From contig OZ024862.1 in NCBI GenBank assembly GCA_964017155.1, positions 45,315,462-45,379,461 of the forward strand: a stretch of DNA of 64,000 nt. The letters are read 5' to 3'. The notes beneath the pieces were generated by a model that had not been told where the DNA came from, did not search any database, and worked only from the letters and a program-made list of their open reading frames with translations. The translations under genes were made by a program, and so were the position numbers. Positions 1 to 39,374 of the stretch are shown here, piece by piece; the stretch's first letter is position 1, and each line of letters begins with the position of its first letter. Origin of the DNA: Oasisia sp. SBJ-2009. Lineage: Eukaryota > Annelida > Polychaeta > Sabellida > Siboglinidae.

Positions 1-71
1 CAAGGAGGTCACCAAGTTTTGTGAGGTGAGGGGCAATGTAGGACCAAAGACACATTTCTGTTGTACAGATA

Positions 72-440
72 TGGTGTCAAATACATTGAAATATATTTAA
101 ATGTGAATATTCCTGAGGGATTCCAATACTTTTAAATACAAATGCATTTAAAGTATATTTCAAATATTTTTTTATATTACTATTATAGGTATGAGAAAAG
201 CAAATTATATATATAGATAGTTTAAGATATGTAGTTTATTGTCATTAGTGTTTCCATTCTCATGAACTGGCACAGGGTCCAGCCTAGTATTAGGTATGTC
301 ATGACAATAACCATGTCCTATGTATTTGAAATATCAAATACTTTAGAAAAGTATTTAAACAAATACTTTTTATTTCTAAACGTCAAATACAAATACTTAA
401 AAAAGTACTTAGCTACTTTCATGTACAAATGTATTTGACC
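72..440. mobile_element. Short AAATAC-rich terminal-inverted-repeat element (MITE)
   Basis: The left end GTGTCAAATACATTG is mirrored by a right end ATGTATTTGACCC. The interior is made of AAATACTTT-like words. An inverted copy lies at 10.69-12.27 kb and shares the internal segment around 'ggtatgtcatgacaataacc' and 'ggcacagggtccagcc'. The size (about 370 bp) and lack of coding suggest a non-autonomous DNA transposon. The superfamily is uncertain. Confidence 0.5.
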
Positions 441-1020
441 CAAAGTCTGCTGTTGTATTCATGATGCTGTAAATTATCTTGTTCAGAACAATACTTAGGT
501 CATTTTTACCTCTCTGGTATAAACAGCAGGAGTCTGTCTTGTCTAACTTGATCACTCCATCGCTTTCATGGTCGTCCTCTTTTTATCACTACTTAAAAGT
601 CTTTGTCGCAACCTGATTTAATGAAGTTTTAATTTGTCACTTGACAAACATGTCCAAACCACCAGTTTTAGATAGATTTTAGGGTGAATGTCTGCTTTTA
701 GGTGACGTTGTTTCACATTCTGCCTGCCCATGTAACACCCGATAGCCCTCAGGCAATGCAGTTCAAAAACAGAAGATTGCACAACAATCTGTTATGTAAT
801 TTGTAATATTTCTCTTGTTGATTATTCCCAAACGAATTTGATTATGTAGCGATGTTAATATATCTCTACTGTACTTGCAACAATGTGTAGTTCTACTGGA
901 TTAATGCCGTTTGATATGGCATTGTTGTCAGTTTACTTGATTCACTCGTCCACCTTGCCGAGTACTGTCTCCATTTTGTTGTTTCATTTTGACCTAAGTA
1001 GTTAACTTGATCTTTGTCAG

Positions 1021-2622
1021 GGTGAGCATTCCACAGTCACAGATTGTGAAGCACGCCCACGAACTGAAGCCTCACCGCCGCCGCAGCTTTGACCCGTCAG
1101 ACTCATGCGCTCTCTCAGAGGTAACGTCCTCATTACCCAAGCACCCCTGGGTGCCTTGGTATGCCCTCACTGTATCACAGTCCGTACAGGGCCTTGAAAC
1201 TCTTGAAAACCCTTATCTATTTTTGGACCTAATTCAAGGCCTTAAAAAACTTGATAAGCCGTGAATTTTACTGTGGTCAATTAAATTATTATTATTGTCT
1301 CATCTGTCATGACGAGTATCAGCGGAAAAAGTCATAAACAAGCGGGCAGCAGGTCTTAGCACTACGTTGTTATTGGCACTGGGAAAGCTAATGTATAAGC
1401 ATAATAATTTTCATGCTCACTGGGTGGTAAACAGTAAAACTGGTGGTTAAAACTGGATTAAAATTACATCATCATTAAAATACTCTTGAAGTTTTTTAAA
1501 TAGCATTGAAAATCTTGAATAGCCTTGAATTTCAAATCTTCAGAAGTCTGTGAACCTTGCTGACTACTGTATTTACAGTCCAGTGTTTCAATCTTAAAAC
1601 TGAATGGAACAGATGGCCTTGTAATAATTCTGGTAGACTTACACCCAAGTTAAAATGGGTAATATAAACAACTCGCCATTAATTTACCTTTTTTATTGTG
1701 ATGTTTTGATCAGCGTCAGTCAGGGCTTTATGCAGGATTACATTTTTGCCAGTCACACATTTTTGGTGGCCACATGATGTTAACCGTTATGTTCTCCAGC
1801 ATTGTCTCGCGGGCTGGGAGTGTTCCCGTCCCTCTCATCTGCCCACTGCGTCTGGTCTGGACCTGAAGAACGCCACCAACAAAGTCACCTCTCAGTTGTC
1901 AATGGTGAGTCGGTCATGAGACGCGCAAACTCGTTTTGTTCATTGTGTTTTGCACATCCTCTAAGATTGTTGTCATTAATTGCATCGAATGTCTACAGCT
2001 GATCAGTAGACAGTTTGTATAATTGTGAACAGTTGTGTAACTGTATGAACCCATGATTAGCAAGAACCCTAAACCCCAGGTGAATTATGAAATAAAATAT
2101 AAAAAATCGAAGTGGTTGTGAAGGAATCCCTGGAAGATAGGTGCCCTATATACAAACCGTCTAAGATGAAAAACATGTAAAGAAATTATATATAATTTAT
2201 ATACACATATATATAATATATATAATAGAGCTAACATTTATATGGTATGTTATATATATATTAGGGTGGCAAAAAAAATTGAGAAATCAACAACGCATAC
2301 AGGCTAAAAAGATGAGGTTGGGTGAAAAACAAACTGTTAACATTTCAGAGAAATCCATTGAGAGGAACAGAACTCTCAACGCACCCAGTTTATCGCATAA
2401 TGGTACATTTAAGAACTTGTCCAATTGACAGTCACATGTGTTCAGTAGTGAATCGTGACATTAACTGCGTCCTTCTTGCAGACAATGGCGGAAGTAGAGC
2501 AACAGCTGAGTGAACACAGTCGGGCCGCCAAGTTAGGCCTACGGGCCAATGGGCCAACTACGGCCCGGGGCCACCTCAATATGACACATGCCAGGAACCT
2601 CCGTCGTCTCCAGTTGGCGTGA
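1021..2622 (+). CDS. 3' end of an unidentified spliced gene (three terminal exons)
   Basis: Three exons at 1021-1120, 1800-1904 and 2482-2622 (stop TGA at 2620-2622) join in one open frame. The acceptors are tttgtcag, gttctccag and cttgcag; the donors are GAG|gtaacg and ATG|gtgagt. The first exon begins on the last base of a codon and the other two junctions are phase 0. Together they give about 114 C-terminal residues. The first part is basic and Ser-rich (HELKPHRRRSFDPSDS). The last two exons look like a short amphipathic or coiled segment (DLKNATNKVTSQLS, then MAEVEQQLSEHSRAAKLG), and the protein ends LRRLQLA. I do not recognise the family. The upstream exons lie outside the window. The gene is convergent with PIK3CA. 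Frame continuity across three exons is the main support. Confidence 0.6.
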
Positions 2623-5600
2623 TACAGTGGTTGCTATGGAGACGACACATGCGTGACCTGTGACCCGTGACATTAACATTCTTATGAGCTCAGAAGCCAT
2701 ATTTGTCTTTTTAGAATTGGTTTGCACCTTAAAACTAATAGTAGTGTCTTGTGAAAACAGTGGTTTTTACATTTAAGTTTTCTTCAAAATTTAACACGGT
2801 TAAATCTAATGGTGGATCTTCCATTCAGTGTTTGCTGTGATATACTAAGTCATTCAAATTGTTGCTTTCTCATATGCAAGTTTTATCTGTTCATCCAGGC
2901 TGTTGTAAGTGTTGAGACTATCACTGCAGTTATACAGGTAGACACGGAATATGATTGCATGTTTTAACCATAATTAACAATTGATCGGACGGAGAATCTT
3001 ATGAGTTTGCAGTCCAAAAATTTATTCGTTTACACCTCTATCAAACTACCCAACTCTTGTGTGTGATATATCAATTTTTATATTGTGATTATGATCAATT
3101 TGTCTCAATAGGTTTCACTTTCTGTGTAGCAGTATTGAAGAAGTTTATTTTCCCTGTGAAATGGAGTAAAATCACATCGTGCTTTGTGTTTTGGGATTGT
3201 GAAATTATGTGACCCCCCCTTAAGCGAATATATATTTCTTTATATATTTTTTTTTTCATACCTCACTAGTCATAGATCTTTGTGGTTTGTAAAAATGTTG
3301 AAGTTTTGTGTACTGTATCTATACGAGTGTTTATGCATTGAAAACAATTAGACCAGTAAAATAGCACCATGGTAGATCTTTATTGCCTGATAGTGTTACA
3401 CTGTGCTCATGCAATGTTAATTTATTTCCAGGACAAAGTGCAGTACAGAGTTCTAGATATTTATTTATCCATTTGTTACTAATAATTTATTATGTATATT
3501 GGGAAGGTCTGTATGATAGCATGTTCCAACTATATTAGCTCAGATAATTTGATTAATAAATACTATAAATCTTATTATAAATATATATTTACTATGTTTG
3601 TAAGACAATTGAAAATAATAGTATGATGTTGTTCTTGGTCATACACTTATGTCATAATGTCGAGTATTATAAACATAGACATTAATTCTGTACGTGTCAG
3701 TATCATAATGTTTTGTTTAAAATATTATAGTTGCAACATGGTAATGTACATGTTTGTAAATATTATATTGTATATTTTGTATAGCATTACTACAGATAAA
3801 TACTTAGTTATGTTATTGTGTTGTGTTCCATTAGTTTTATCATTAACCACAGCAAACTGGAATTATGCCTGATTAAATTCTGTATACCAAAACCTCCAAG
3901 TTCTCCTTTGTCATTCATCTTAAGAAGACAGAAAGAAAGGAAACATTCAGCCAAAGTACTATGTACTGTGCCATCTCTATTGCAGAACAAATAAAATAAG
4001 ACACGACTGCAAAGTATAAGTTTTAATAGTACTTCAGTGTCTACGTACCATATATTAATATAGACTGCCCTGTGTCTTCAGCAATAGCAGTGGAGAGACA
4101 TGTTCATACCCAACAACATGCTCACATGTGGGACACTCAAATGTGCATTGCACATTCATGTCTACATGATTTCATCAACATGGTCATCTATATTTTAGGC
4201 AGATTTGGGAAAGGGGGACACTTACAAGTCTGCTGAAACTAAAAAAACACGAGGGGTAATTAACCTGTACATATTCTAAGAAAATTCATGTACTTTAATA
4301 ACAAGCTTACGCAGACGGCAATGTAATATGTAGGTTCATGTTTAGTAAAATATAACTTAGTGACCCTTGTGTGACCCAGTTGAATAAACTTATCCACAGC
4401 ATAGGAACACTTGAATTCACCAAGTCGTATTCACAGCAAACACAAAGTAATTGTCAACATGGGTAACCTTTAACACTCCATGTTATTTCCCTCTAAGCTG
4501 AAGCTATTGTGACGTTGCATCAGTAGCGAAATATGTGTGTTTTGTAGACATTTTGAGATAACCAATTGCGTGGCTGTTGAACAAGATCTGTTTGTAAAGC
4601 TGACTACGCCACAGAGCACTAAATATAATACATGCCCCCAAACTATTGTAGATCTGTGGCTGACACTGGTTCAAACCAGTTTACATGACATCATTTGTAG
4701 CTCTCTCCGACTTGCAACATGCAGACGGTAGATCAGGTGTATTCCTGTGGCAATCCCAAACACGAGACAAACGGTGAAATATGTTACAACAGACACAATA
4801 TTCAACCGCAATCGTATTCATGATTTCAAAGGGACACTTCAAAGGGCTACCGTTCACATAGCGTGATCCGTTCATTACAGGTGAAGACATGACAAAAACA
4901 TCCGCGACAGCAAATAAATAAACATGAAACAATTCTTAACTAAAACATGCCGTAAACGCAGTTGAACGATCCCGACGTAAATGAAGTTACACAAAATACA
5001 CCATTCCACAACAGTGTTGTTCTTAGTTCGGCTAATCTTCAGAAAGAAATAATCTGCCATAAAACATTGACTACAAGGCAAGATGTATCATATACACTGA
5101 ACAGCCAAGGCATTATTATAAATGGTCTAGAGAGGCTGGCTATGTGAGTGGATTTTGCTACTTGTAAAATCTGAAAATAGCAGAGCTGTACGCTAGCTAC
5201 ATTAACGAGAGTTTTCATTTTGGTTTGCCTGTTTGGTCCCACTGTCTGAGTGAATTGAATGAAAAGTTAGGTGAGAAAGTAATTATTATAATAGTAAAGG
5301 CACATATCCGTAATGCTTGTGTCAAGCAGAATATTCTATCAAGCACTGCAACCATAGCAGTTATGATGTGGGATGACTATAGTCTGGAGTTACTTTGGTG
5401 ATTAACAGTTGTTATGTTTAGTGTTGCGAAGACAACTAATGAAGTGAGACATCTGTATTCCGATACTCTGAACATTATTCCTTTAAGTAATCTTGTCAGA
5501 GTTAAATGCATTGAGAAACCTAGTTTTCGGCACATCGTGCGACGATGTCAGGTCAGTGGCTTAACAACTATCAGCTGCAGTGACCGGTGTCCGGCAGTGG

Positions 5601-5806
5601 TCAAACTTGGTCATTCACAAGTGATGACAAATTTTCGCAGGAGTCGATCAGCCACAACTGACAACAGTGACTGACAACCATCATTCGACACAATTAGCTG
5701 TGAGTGCAACCAAAAGTGACTGACACCTGTCAATCAACCTCAACCGGCCAGGTGAACTAGCGATGACGATGTGCATTGATGAAGCAGGACATAAGTTCGC
5801 CAGTCG
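2623..5806. other. Convergent intergenic region holding both 3' UTRs
   Basis: This is the 3' UTR side of the plus-strand gene and, from the other side, of PIK3CA. It is AT-rich. AATAAA-like words lie near 3556 and 3989 on the plus strand, and TTTATT words (minus-strand signals) lie near 3378 and 3460. Short ORFs here have no supported splice sites or recognisable products. Confidence 0.4.
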
Positions 5807-32125
<26,319 letters not shown>

Positions 32126-32224
32126 CTTCACAGTTGATTAGAGCCAACAAACAACTGATGGCAGTCTTACTGCGTCACAGATCTGAAATAGAGTAATTTT
32201 GTTGAGATTTTTTGCCAAATAACA

Positions 32225-32680
32225 GTAAATAAGGCTGAAGAAATAACACTGGAATTAGTCCATGCCATCGGTGATCGAGCGTTCTACATCGCTGCTCCTC
32301 ACTTATGGAATGATCTACCACGCAACATGCAAACATGTGATTCACTATGCCAATTCAAAAGACTCCTTAAAACTTATTTATTCAAAAGAGATTTTCACTC
32401 ATGAACATTGACGGACGTTTTTAGGATTTACTTATTTATTTTTCTGAGCTGCTTTTAGTACTTTTACATTCATAATAATTTATTATGTATTATTATTATA
32501 ATTTTTTTATTATTATAAGTATCTGTATTTTTATGATAACTTATTTCGATATTTTATGCCATGTTTTAATGATTTTTTACTTTTAGTTTCTTTCTATGAT
32601 TTCTTGTAACAGCGCCTTCGAACAAGGTAACTTGGATTTATGGCGCTATATAGATGTTTTTATTTTTATTATTATTATGC
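32225..32680 (+). mobile_element. 5'-truncated LINE: C-terminus of the reverse-transcriptase ORF and 3' tail
   Basis: An open frame at 32249-32404 encodes GDRAFYIAAPHLWNDLPRNM and FKRLLKTYLFKRDFHS before TGA. This is the conserved end of L2/CR1/Rex-type LINE ORF2 proteins. It is followed by a 3' UTR ending AGCGCCTTCGAACAAGG...GGCGCTATATAGATG and ATT repeats. It lies in the PIK3CA 5' UTR intron, antisense to the gene. It is a dead fragment. Confidence 0.8.
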
Positions 32681-32908
32681 CAAAGCCAACTCCATAAATT
32701 GCAGTTTTTTTATTAGAGTGCTATGTACCCATTTGACTTACCAGTATAACAGACATTGGTCAAGTTATAATTTTGTAATTAATGTGTATATAATTGTAAA
32801 ATAAACTGTGTGTCTATTCTCAAACCATAGGTTTATTTAGTGGAAGATTATTTCAAGTTATTACAACTTCAAAAATATAATTATACAGATTATAATCTGA
32901 TTTGGTGG

Positions 32909-32919
32909 GGGGGGGGGTC
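32909..32919. repeat. Poly-G run
   Basis: A run of about 11 G lies close to the proposed PIK3CA promoter. Confidence 0.8.
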
Positions 32920-33035
32920 GTGCACCGCTCTTTCCGTCTTCCTCTTTCGTTTTCTTACTTAGTTTTTATTCTAAAATCTATATGACACACAACATAACGT
33001 TTTCTTTCGTTGCAACGATAAAATACACAACTTAC

Positions 33036-33130
33036 TCGCTGAATTCGTGTGACAACCGACAAACAAACCCGACAAGTCACAATGCTGCTGCGACTGCGAG
33101 TGACAGCCGACGAGTGTGGGTGGCGATGAG
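33036..33130 (-). other. PIK3CA: PIK3CA non-coding 5' exon (proposed)
   Basis: Read on the minus strand, a strong donor (TCAGCGA|gtaagttg) ends at 33036. It can splice to an acceptor (ctctatttcag) that opens at 32182, 57 nt before the start codon. The upstream limit (transcription start) cannot be read from sequence, so 33130 is a guess. There is no TATA box. CG dinucleotides are frequent here compared with the surrounding introns. Confidence 0.5.
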
Positions 33131-33175
33131 CGTATCACTTTTCCCGAGCTCGTGAAGTCTTACACCAAATAGCCA
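33060..33175. promoter_or_regulatory. Candidate bidirectional promoter
   Basis: The PIK3CA 5' exon (minus) and the start codon of the small plus-strand ORF lie within about 140 bp of each other, head to head. The interval is richer in CG dinucleotides than its surroundings and has no TATA box. Confidence 0.4.
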
Positions 33176-33486
33176 TGTTTATCGGCTTCAAATTTAGATT
33201 ACATAAACGCCTAGTAAACAGCACATACATTATACAGTTGCCGACAATCCAAAGAATAATCCGGTTTCGGGAACTCGCAAGAAATGCATCTCTACCATCC
33301 CCTTCCGATGAGCTTGTACAAAAAGGTCCACCGTACAAAAATGGGATTGTAGTACTTCCGGTCACAAAGCCAATACCGAATATGCGTATTTACGAGCCAG
33401 CGCTCGACATGACGAATCATGTTGTTTACTCCTGGACATGTGAACTTCTCAGTGATCTTGATCTAGGAAGAAATGCAATGCGTTAA
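33175..33486 (+). CDS. Small intronless ORF, 103 residues, unidentified
   Basis: The frame starts MFIGFKFRLHKRLVNS and ends SDLDLGRNAMR. It is not repetitive, and its codon use looks natural. Blocks such as IQRIIRFRELARNASLP and NGIVVLPVTKPIP look like a real small protein. The basic, hydrophobic N-terminus could be a mitochondrial targeting sequence (inference). It is divergent from PIK3CA. I could not match a family with confidence; a small mitochondrial protein is one possibility. Confidence 0.5.
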   Translation: MFIGFKFRLHKRLVNSTYIIQLPTIQRIIRFRELARNASLPSPSDELVQKGPPYKNGIVVLPVTKPIPNMRIYEPALDMTNHVVYSWTCELLSDLDLGRNAMR

Positions 33487-34748
33487 CAGTGTTCTGCCAT
33501 GTTAAGTTTTTGTGTATGAAATATATTAATATTACACATGCCACCCTATAGCATTCTTTTTAAACATAAATTTTCAACAAGTTTTTTCATGAAGCAAGAC
33601 ATTATTGTTTAGCTATAAATATCTTCATGTAAATATATACTTTGGTCATGTAAATATTTTGGTACGGACAACATATTATGTGATATAGCATTAGTAGCTT
33701 GTACTAGTACTCATGGGTTTGTTTGTTTATAATACAAATTATTATTATTATACAGCATTTTTCTGCGCTATAAATATGGGAAATTTTGCAAATCACAGGC
33801 TTATTATAGTAGTAATAATTTTGTAAACATTAAAATAAAATTATTCTGTATACAACAATAAGCTTAATCAAAAATGAATACTACTTATGATAATAAACAA
33901 AATAATAAGTTTAATTACAACTATCGTCACTCAAATATAATTACTTCTTCACATATTAATTACCAGTTACATTAGTTCTTCTGTCCTCACATAGGTTCAA
34001 TGCAACTCCAGAATGCATTGTTTATTTTGAAGAATTTTTTTTTTTACTTGTAATGTGTTATTTGTGTATCTAAACACTACTTCATTTGCAACTGTAATAA
34101 AATCATTCCAGCCAGTAATTTACACAGAATGCGATCGGAAAGTGAAAGGTTCCAATGAAATAAATTAAGTTAAATATTAAAAAAACATTTAAGACTGTCA
34201 GTATCTATGTTATAAAAATAGCCAACAAATAAATATCATTGTCCCGTTACAGTACTGCTACGAATCAAAATCGCCTTAAATAAAAAATTATGATGATGCT
34301 GCAGTGTAAAGTTTCGTCTTTACGGTGATGAGCGATGTTTGAGGTAAAAAGTAGTAGAATTTCCAGAATGCGCGATGTTCCATGTACGGGTTTATTTTCT
34401 ACTGACACGCCTTCAGAATGGTAGAAGATGTTAAACAAGGTAATCCTTGCATATATTTCATAATCGTAATACACAACGTGTGTTAAAAATATCAAACTAG
34501 TCACTCCAAATTAAACTTAAGCTTCTGCTAAAAATAGGTCGCGGTGTCAAAACAAGGCGCACGTGTCTGCCCCGTCTATTGTGTTACATTGGCCATTCAC
34601 CCAATGCCACTTGTTTGAGCTCAATGACAATGCGCCCAATGACAATGTGCTCAGTGACAGTTGTCTACTTGTGAACTGTTTGATGTCAAGCTCGTTTTAG
34701 TTCCGTTTTAGATTCAGTTATCAATTATGATAGTAAATAATAGCGTCG
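33487..34748. other. AT-rich intergenic DNA
   Basis: It has an AATAAA-type word near 33835 that could serve the small ORF upstream. No exon, repeat array or RNA gene was recognised. Confidence 0.4.
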
Positions 34749-35220
34749 GGGTACCTAGGCTATGCCTATAGGCTATGCCCGGGCATAGCCGGCTATGGCT
34801 ATGACCCCATGTCTATGATCGACCGTTTTTGCGTAGTTTTCCGCGTTTTATTCGCTTTTGATGTAAAGTTACGCAATTTAAATTACTCTCTATTCAAAGC
34901 ATATTCATTGACGATTTCTACAAACACAAAAAAATAGTTTGATACAATTTGGTGACAAAATACCAACAGTGATTATACCTTCTCACCCAATACTTATACT
35001 ATTATAGGTCACAATGATCGACCGTTCATGGTTCAGCACATAAACTTGAGTAATGATGTGTCAACAATGATTTTATTCGCCCATGACATCAGTTCGCGTA
35101 TTTGTTTAAACATAAACAATTAGGCCTACGTTAGTACAGTAACAGTCAACACCAAATCACCGAATTTATTGCATTTATGAAACGGTCGATCATTAGGGAC
35201 CCTGTCGATGAAAGGTACCC
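34749..35220. mobile_element. Inverted-repeat element with a 20-bp perfect palindrome
   Basis: The ends are GGGGTACCT and, inverted, GGGTACCTTTC. An inner pair ATGATCGACCGTTTTT (about 34815) and its inverted copy ATGATCGACCGTTTCAT (about 35180) lies in the same order. A perfect palindrome, GGCTATGCCCGGGCATAGCC, occupies 34771-34790. No coding was seen. Probably a non-autonomous DNA element. Confidence 0.45.
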
Positions 35221-35284
35221 ACACGCTATAGTATAGTATAATTAGTTAGGCCAGCTATGCCTACGGTTCGTGTCATTTAGTTCC

Positions 35285-35347
35285 CCACTGACACTGGCAC
35301 TGACACTGGCACTGACACTGGCACTGACACTGGCACTGACACTGGCT
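35285..35347. repeat. 12-bp minisatellite CTGACACTGGCA, about 5 copies
   Basis: Perfect or near-perfect tandem units. The ORFs on both strands (LALT and VPVS repeats) are products of the repeat. Confidence 0.9.
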
Positions 35348-37214
35348 GAAGCCACAGCACTGGCACTGTGTCCTGCCATCTCAACATGGGCCTCGATCCC
35401 TTTGACTCATTTCCCTTCCCCTCTGGCTTTGTCTCCATATGACGGCTCCTATAGCTATATGCCTGCCTTTTCATCCTAGTCCATTAATTGCTATAGATTC
35501 TATGCAGGGAATCAACTTGTAGTTTGTCACACTTCTCGTGTTTTCTGTCCTTTTCCTTATTAGGATGTAGTCACTCACTGCCCTGGTTCCTGCCATGAGC
35601 ACTGTATGACAGCAAGTGCTCTCTTCTCTTCTGGAAGAAGGTATTTAAATTGCTTCGGCCATGTCAAATGCCTCTCGCTCGTCTTGTCCATCCCCATGTT
35701 GTTTTCCAAACCTCATCCTCTCATCTCCACTATGTGTGCCAGTGCCAGTGTCCAGTGTTACAATTTAAAAATGTACAATCAGTTCGATTGTTTTTGCTCC
35801 TCGCGTTTCAGACTAATTTCACGAAAAAGCAAACCTACGAAGTATCCCCTGTGACATGCTAACTCGTTTGTGCAAATGTGTGGCTTCGTTTTTATTAAAT
35901 AAACAGAAAACTCAGAAAAAGAGTATTTGCTATCATAGCCGAAACTCGAACCGGACACCCTGTGTTACCGTGACATCCGGAAAAGACTGTAGCTTGAAAA
36001 TCTCGCGTGAGCGAAAACGAGCAGTGAGATCGACCTTTGACCCGTCCATGCTGTCAGTCCTTCGATAGACTGTTTACTATAATTTATAGAGTCGCAATAT
36101 TCCCGTTCTTTTGCTGTTTTTTGTTCAACGATGGGACGCCCGCGTATGTTTGCGACCGAATCGGCAAGGAAACAGGGAAGTGCACAAAGAGCCGCAGAAA
36201 GACAGAAACAGCGGCCGTGCGCACACGTGTATTTGGAAAAGTTATAGACTTGTGCAAGTTGTGGAATCAAATGACATGTACGACAGGTTAGTACTCTGTT
36301 ATTACTCGGCTTCAACCATTTCACATTGTTTTAATATTGCGTGTGCCAGCTGACAAAATTGTTTTGCTATTAAATTAGTCGACGGTATTAGGCCATTTAG
36401 GGTCATTCCGAGTGAACGCAAATAAAATTCCATAAATTGGTTGCTGTCATCGACGTCTTGGACTTAGTCTTAGATTATTTTTGAATAGATCAGTACTAAT
36501 ACAGTATGATGAGAGCCTTTCCAGTTTTGCATTTGGTAAGATTAGCAAGAATCCAAAATTTGAGCGTTGTAGCTTAAATAGGTTTCAAGTTATGGCACTT
36601 TGACATTTGACAGGTTGTTAAAAATAAATAATTGTATTTACATTTAATTCACTAGTCAATATATTCTGCAATCTTGAGCCTGTGTCAGTGAAATTGTGGT
36701 GAGTTGATCTATATAATATAGAGATTACATAACTACAATTAGAATATAAATACAGTGTACGGTTAATGTACAGCTAGGTGATACAAATCATGATTAAGAT
36801 TTATTCAAAATATCACTCGCGATAGGGTTTTCAGACCCTGATTGTGAGCAGAATACACATACCTTAGACATAAATTGATAAATTGTACATATTTGGTATA
36901 TAAATGTGCAAATCGGAGGAATATGGCAGGTCTGGTTGCCTTAATTATGAATCTATACATGTATATGCAAAGATGGTATGTTATTATATTTCTTAAAATA
37001 TGACCAACTTCCGACCCAAACATTTCGATGAGGCGTAGCTTGTATTGTCACAAAACCTTTTCTATGTGTAAGCTCATTCCTATAACTCAAATAACTAGTA
37101 AAATAAGTCTCAATATCCTTCCGAGCTTCCTTCACAACAAAAATGGCATACGCCTGGGTGCCACAATTTTAAAAATAAATTGCTCGTGATATACTATGAC
37201 ACAAAATTGTAACT

Positions 37215-37540
37215 TTTGTCATGATTTAAAGGTAAAGGTAAGGATTGCTCAAAGCGCTTTTTACACTTTACTCCCTGGTAGTTCAATCGAAGACCATCTC
37301 GGCTTCTCTGGGAAGCATTCAGCCATGTAGCAATTTTGCGAAGACTGCTTGTACACAAATAGTCATCACTGTTTATAGCCAGGTACTCATTCATACAGCT
37401 GGGTGAAATGGAGCAATGTAGTGTGAAAAAAAACTTGCCCAAGGTTTCACATGGCAGCACAAAATTTGAACCCGGGTCCTCTTATTTTAGAGTCTGATGC
37501 TCTACCCCTGAACCACTGCGCTAATACTAGCAACCTTTGT
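37215..37540 (-). mobile_element. tRNA-derived SINE, minus orientation
   Basis: Read on the minus strand, a tRNA-like head (GTGGTTCAGGGGTAGAGC as A box, GTTCAAATTT as B box) is followed by a body and a TTACCTTTACC-type tail. A second copy in plus orientation lies at 51.9 kb. Shared body words include TTCCCAGAGAAG and GATTGAAC. Confidence 0.7.
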
Positions 37541-39138
37541 TTATGACCAATATTAAAGAAAAACTGTTAGTCTCACAGACTGGTACATTTCGTTATGATG
37601 AAGTTTCAGTAGTATGCCTGCAGTGCAGTTGTGAGGAACACTAAGCAGGTTTTCAGCTCACTTAGTCTTCATGGCATTAAAATTAACTGATTTTAGTAAG
37701 TTTATTGTAATATTATTTTGCCTAAAACCACTAATGACATGTTATGGTCCTGTGCAAGTTAACAAACACAATTTGCTGTGTTTTGTGGTGAAAAACTCAG
37801 CAGTGATTAAGATTAACAAAAATATATTTCATTCAATATTACAAATTAACTATTCAGGGCTGTATAGTCCAAAGGACCTGAGGACCTCTTGGGCCAGTGT
37901 TGATGATTAAATGTCCATTTTGAGGTGTTTACAGTAATGCTCACTGGTTTGGTTATGTTTTATTTCAGATGTCGCAAAGACGTTACCACTCTGCAGCCTG
38001 TTACTATATGTGAACTTTTGTGCATGACATTGAAGAAATTGTGACTGATGAGTACAGACGATGAAGACATGACACTGATGACAAGAGCGGAAGACGTCAC
38101 TGGCAAACCATTCTGCATTGTGTACAAAGAATGCCTTTTGGAGCTTGCCAGAATGGAGGTAATCATTGGTATTTGATATTCATAAAATATCATCATGACA
38201 CAAGTAACTGCATTTTAAAGATGTTTCTTAAAAACTATTCATTTTGTATATGGCAAGAAAGATGTTATGTTTGTTTTGATTATGTTTAAATTGATGAAAG
38301 TGTGGTGTATATTGGTTAATTATATGTTGCCATATTTATGTTACAAACATAGAAATTAATATTATGGAAATTATACATTGAAATACCATTACATCATGCA
38401 CTATAATTGGTATCAACTGCATTCTGATTGGGCAGGCTGAGTAGAGTGGAATACATAACTATCTTTACAGAAAGCACTAATTAATGCCCACCTATGTCAC
38501 TGCATTCACACAATTTTGCTGTGTTTGTGGTCATCTCATATGAATAACCAGAGAAAAATATGCCAACTAGGTGATTATGGTGAAGAAACATTTAATTCAT
38601 AATTACAAACTTACAACATATTCAAAATTATTCATTATTAGCCCCATGAAATTATGTGTAATAATTATTTGTCACAGTCGTCTATTTGCCTATTTGTGTA
38701 GATGGATAGATTATGCAAAGTCAAAGGGTGCAGGCTTCCCTATGACCTGAAAATAAAACGAGTTTCAAATGTGCGGTACTTCTGTCATTGAGTAACACAA
38801 ATTCTTTATACTAATCAGTTCTGCTGGTAAAACAATTATTACAATTGTTGTCACATACACAGCTATGCACGGTTGTAACGTTTAAAAAAATTAAACGGCT
38901 TAACCAGTAGAGCATTATATATGTTAATATGCATCTAAATTGTCAGCTTAGGTATATGAATTTTATTCATCTGCCAGTGGAAGTTTTTGTGCCCCCTAGA
39001 ATTAATTTCTGAACCTGCTCCTGCGTATGACAGTTTATTTGTCTGCATGAGGTTTTTGCAGTAATGGGTGTCCTGGATAGATTGTATATTGTTGGAATCA
39101 CATGTGGACTAAAGTAAAGACAACATAAAGTAAAAACA

Positions 39139-39291
39139 TTTTATTGAAACTTTTGACAAGATTGACTACAACATAATGGCAAGCACTGCACATGATATAT
39201 GTATTTATTTTTAATATCACATGCACATCAGAAAAGAAAAAAACAATCAGTAAAATATAAAATTAGGAAAAGGTTGAAAACATGTATGGTT

Positions 39292-39374
<83 letters not shown>

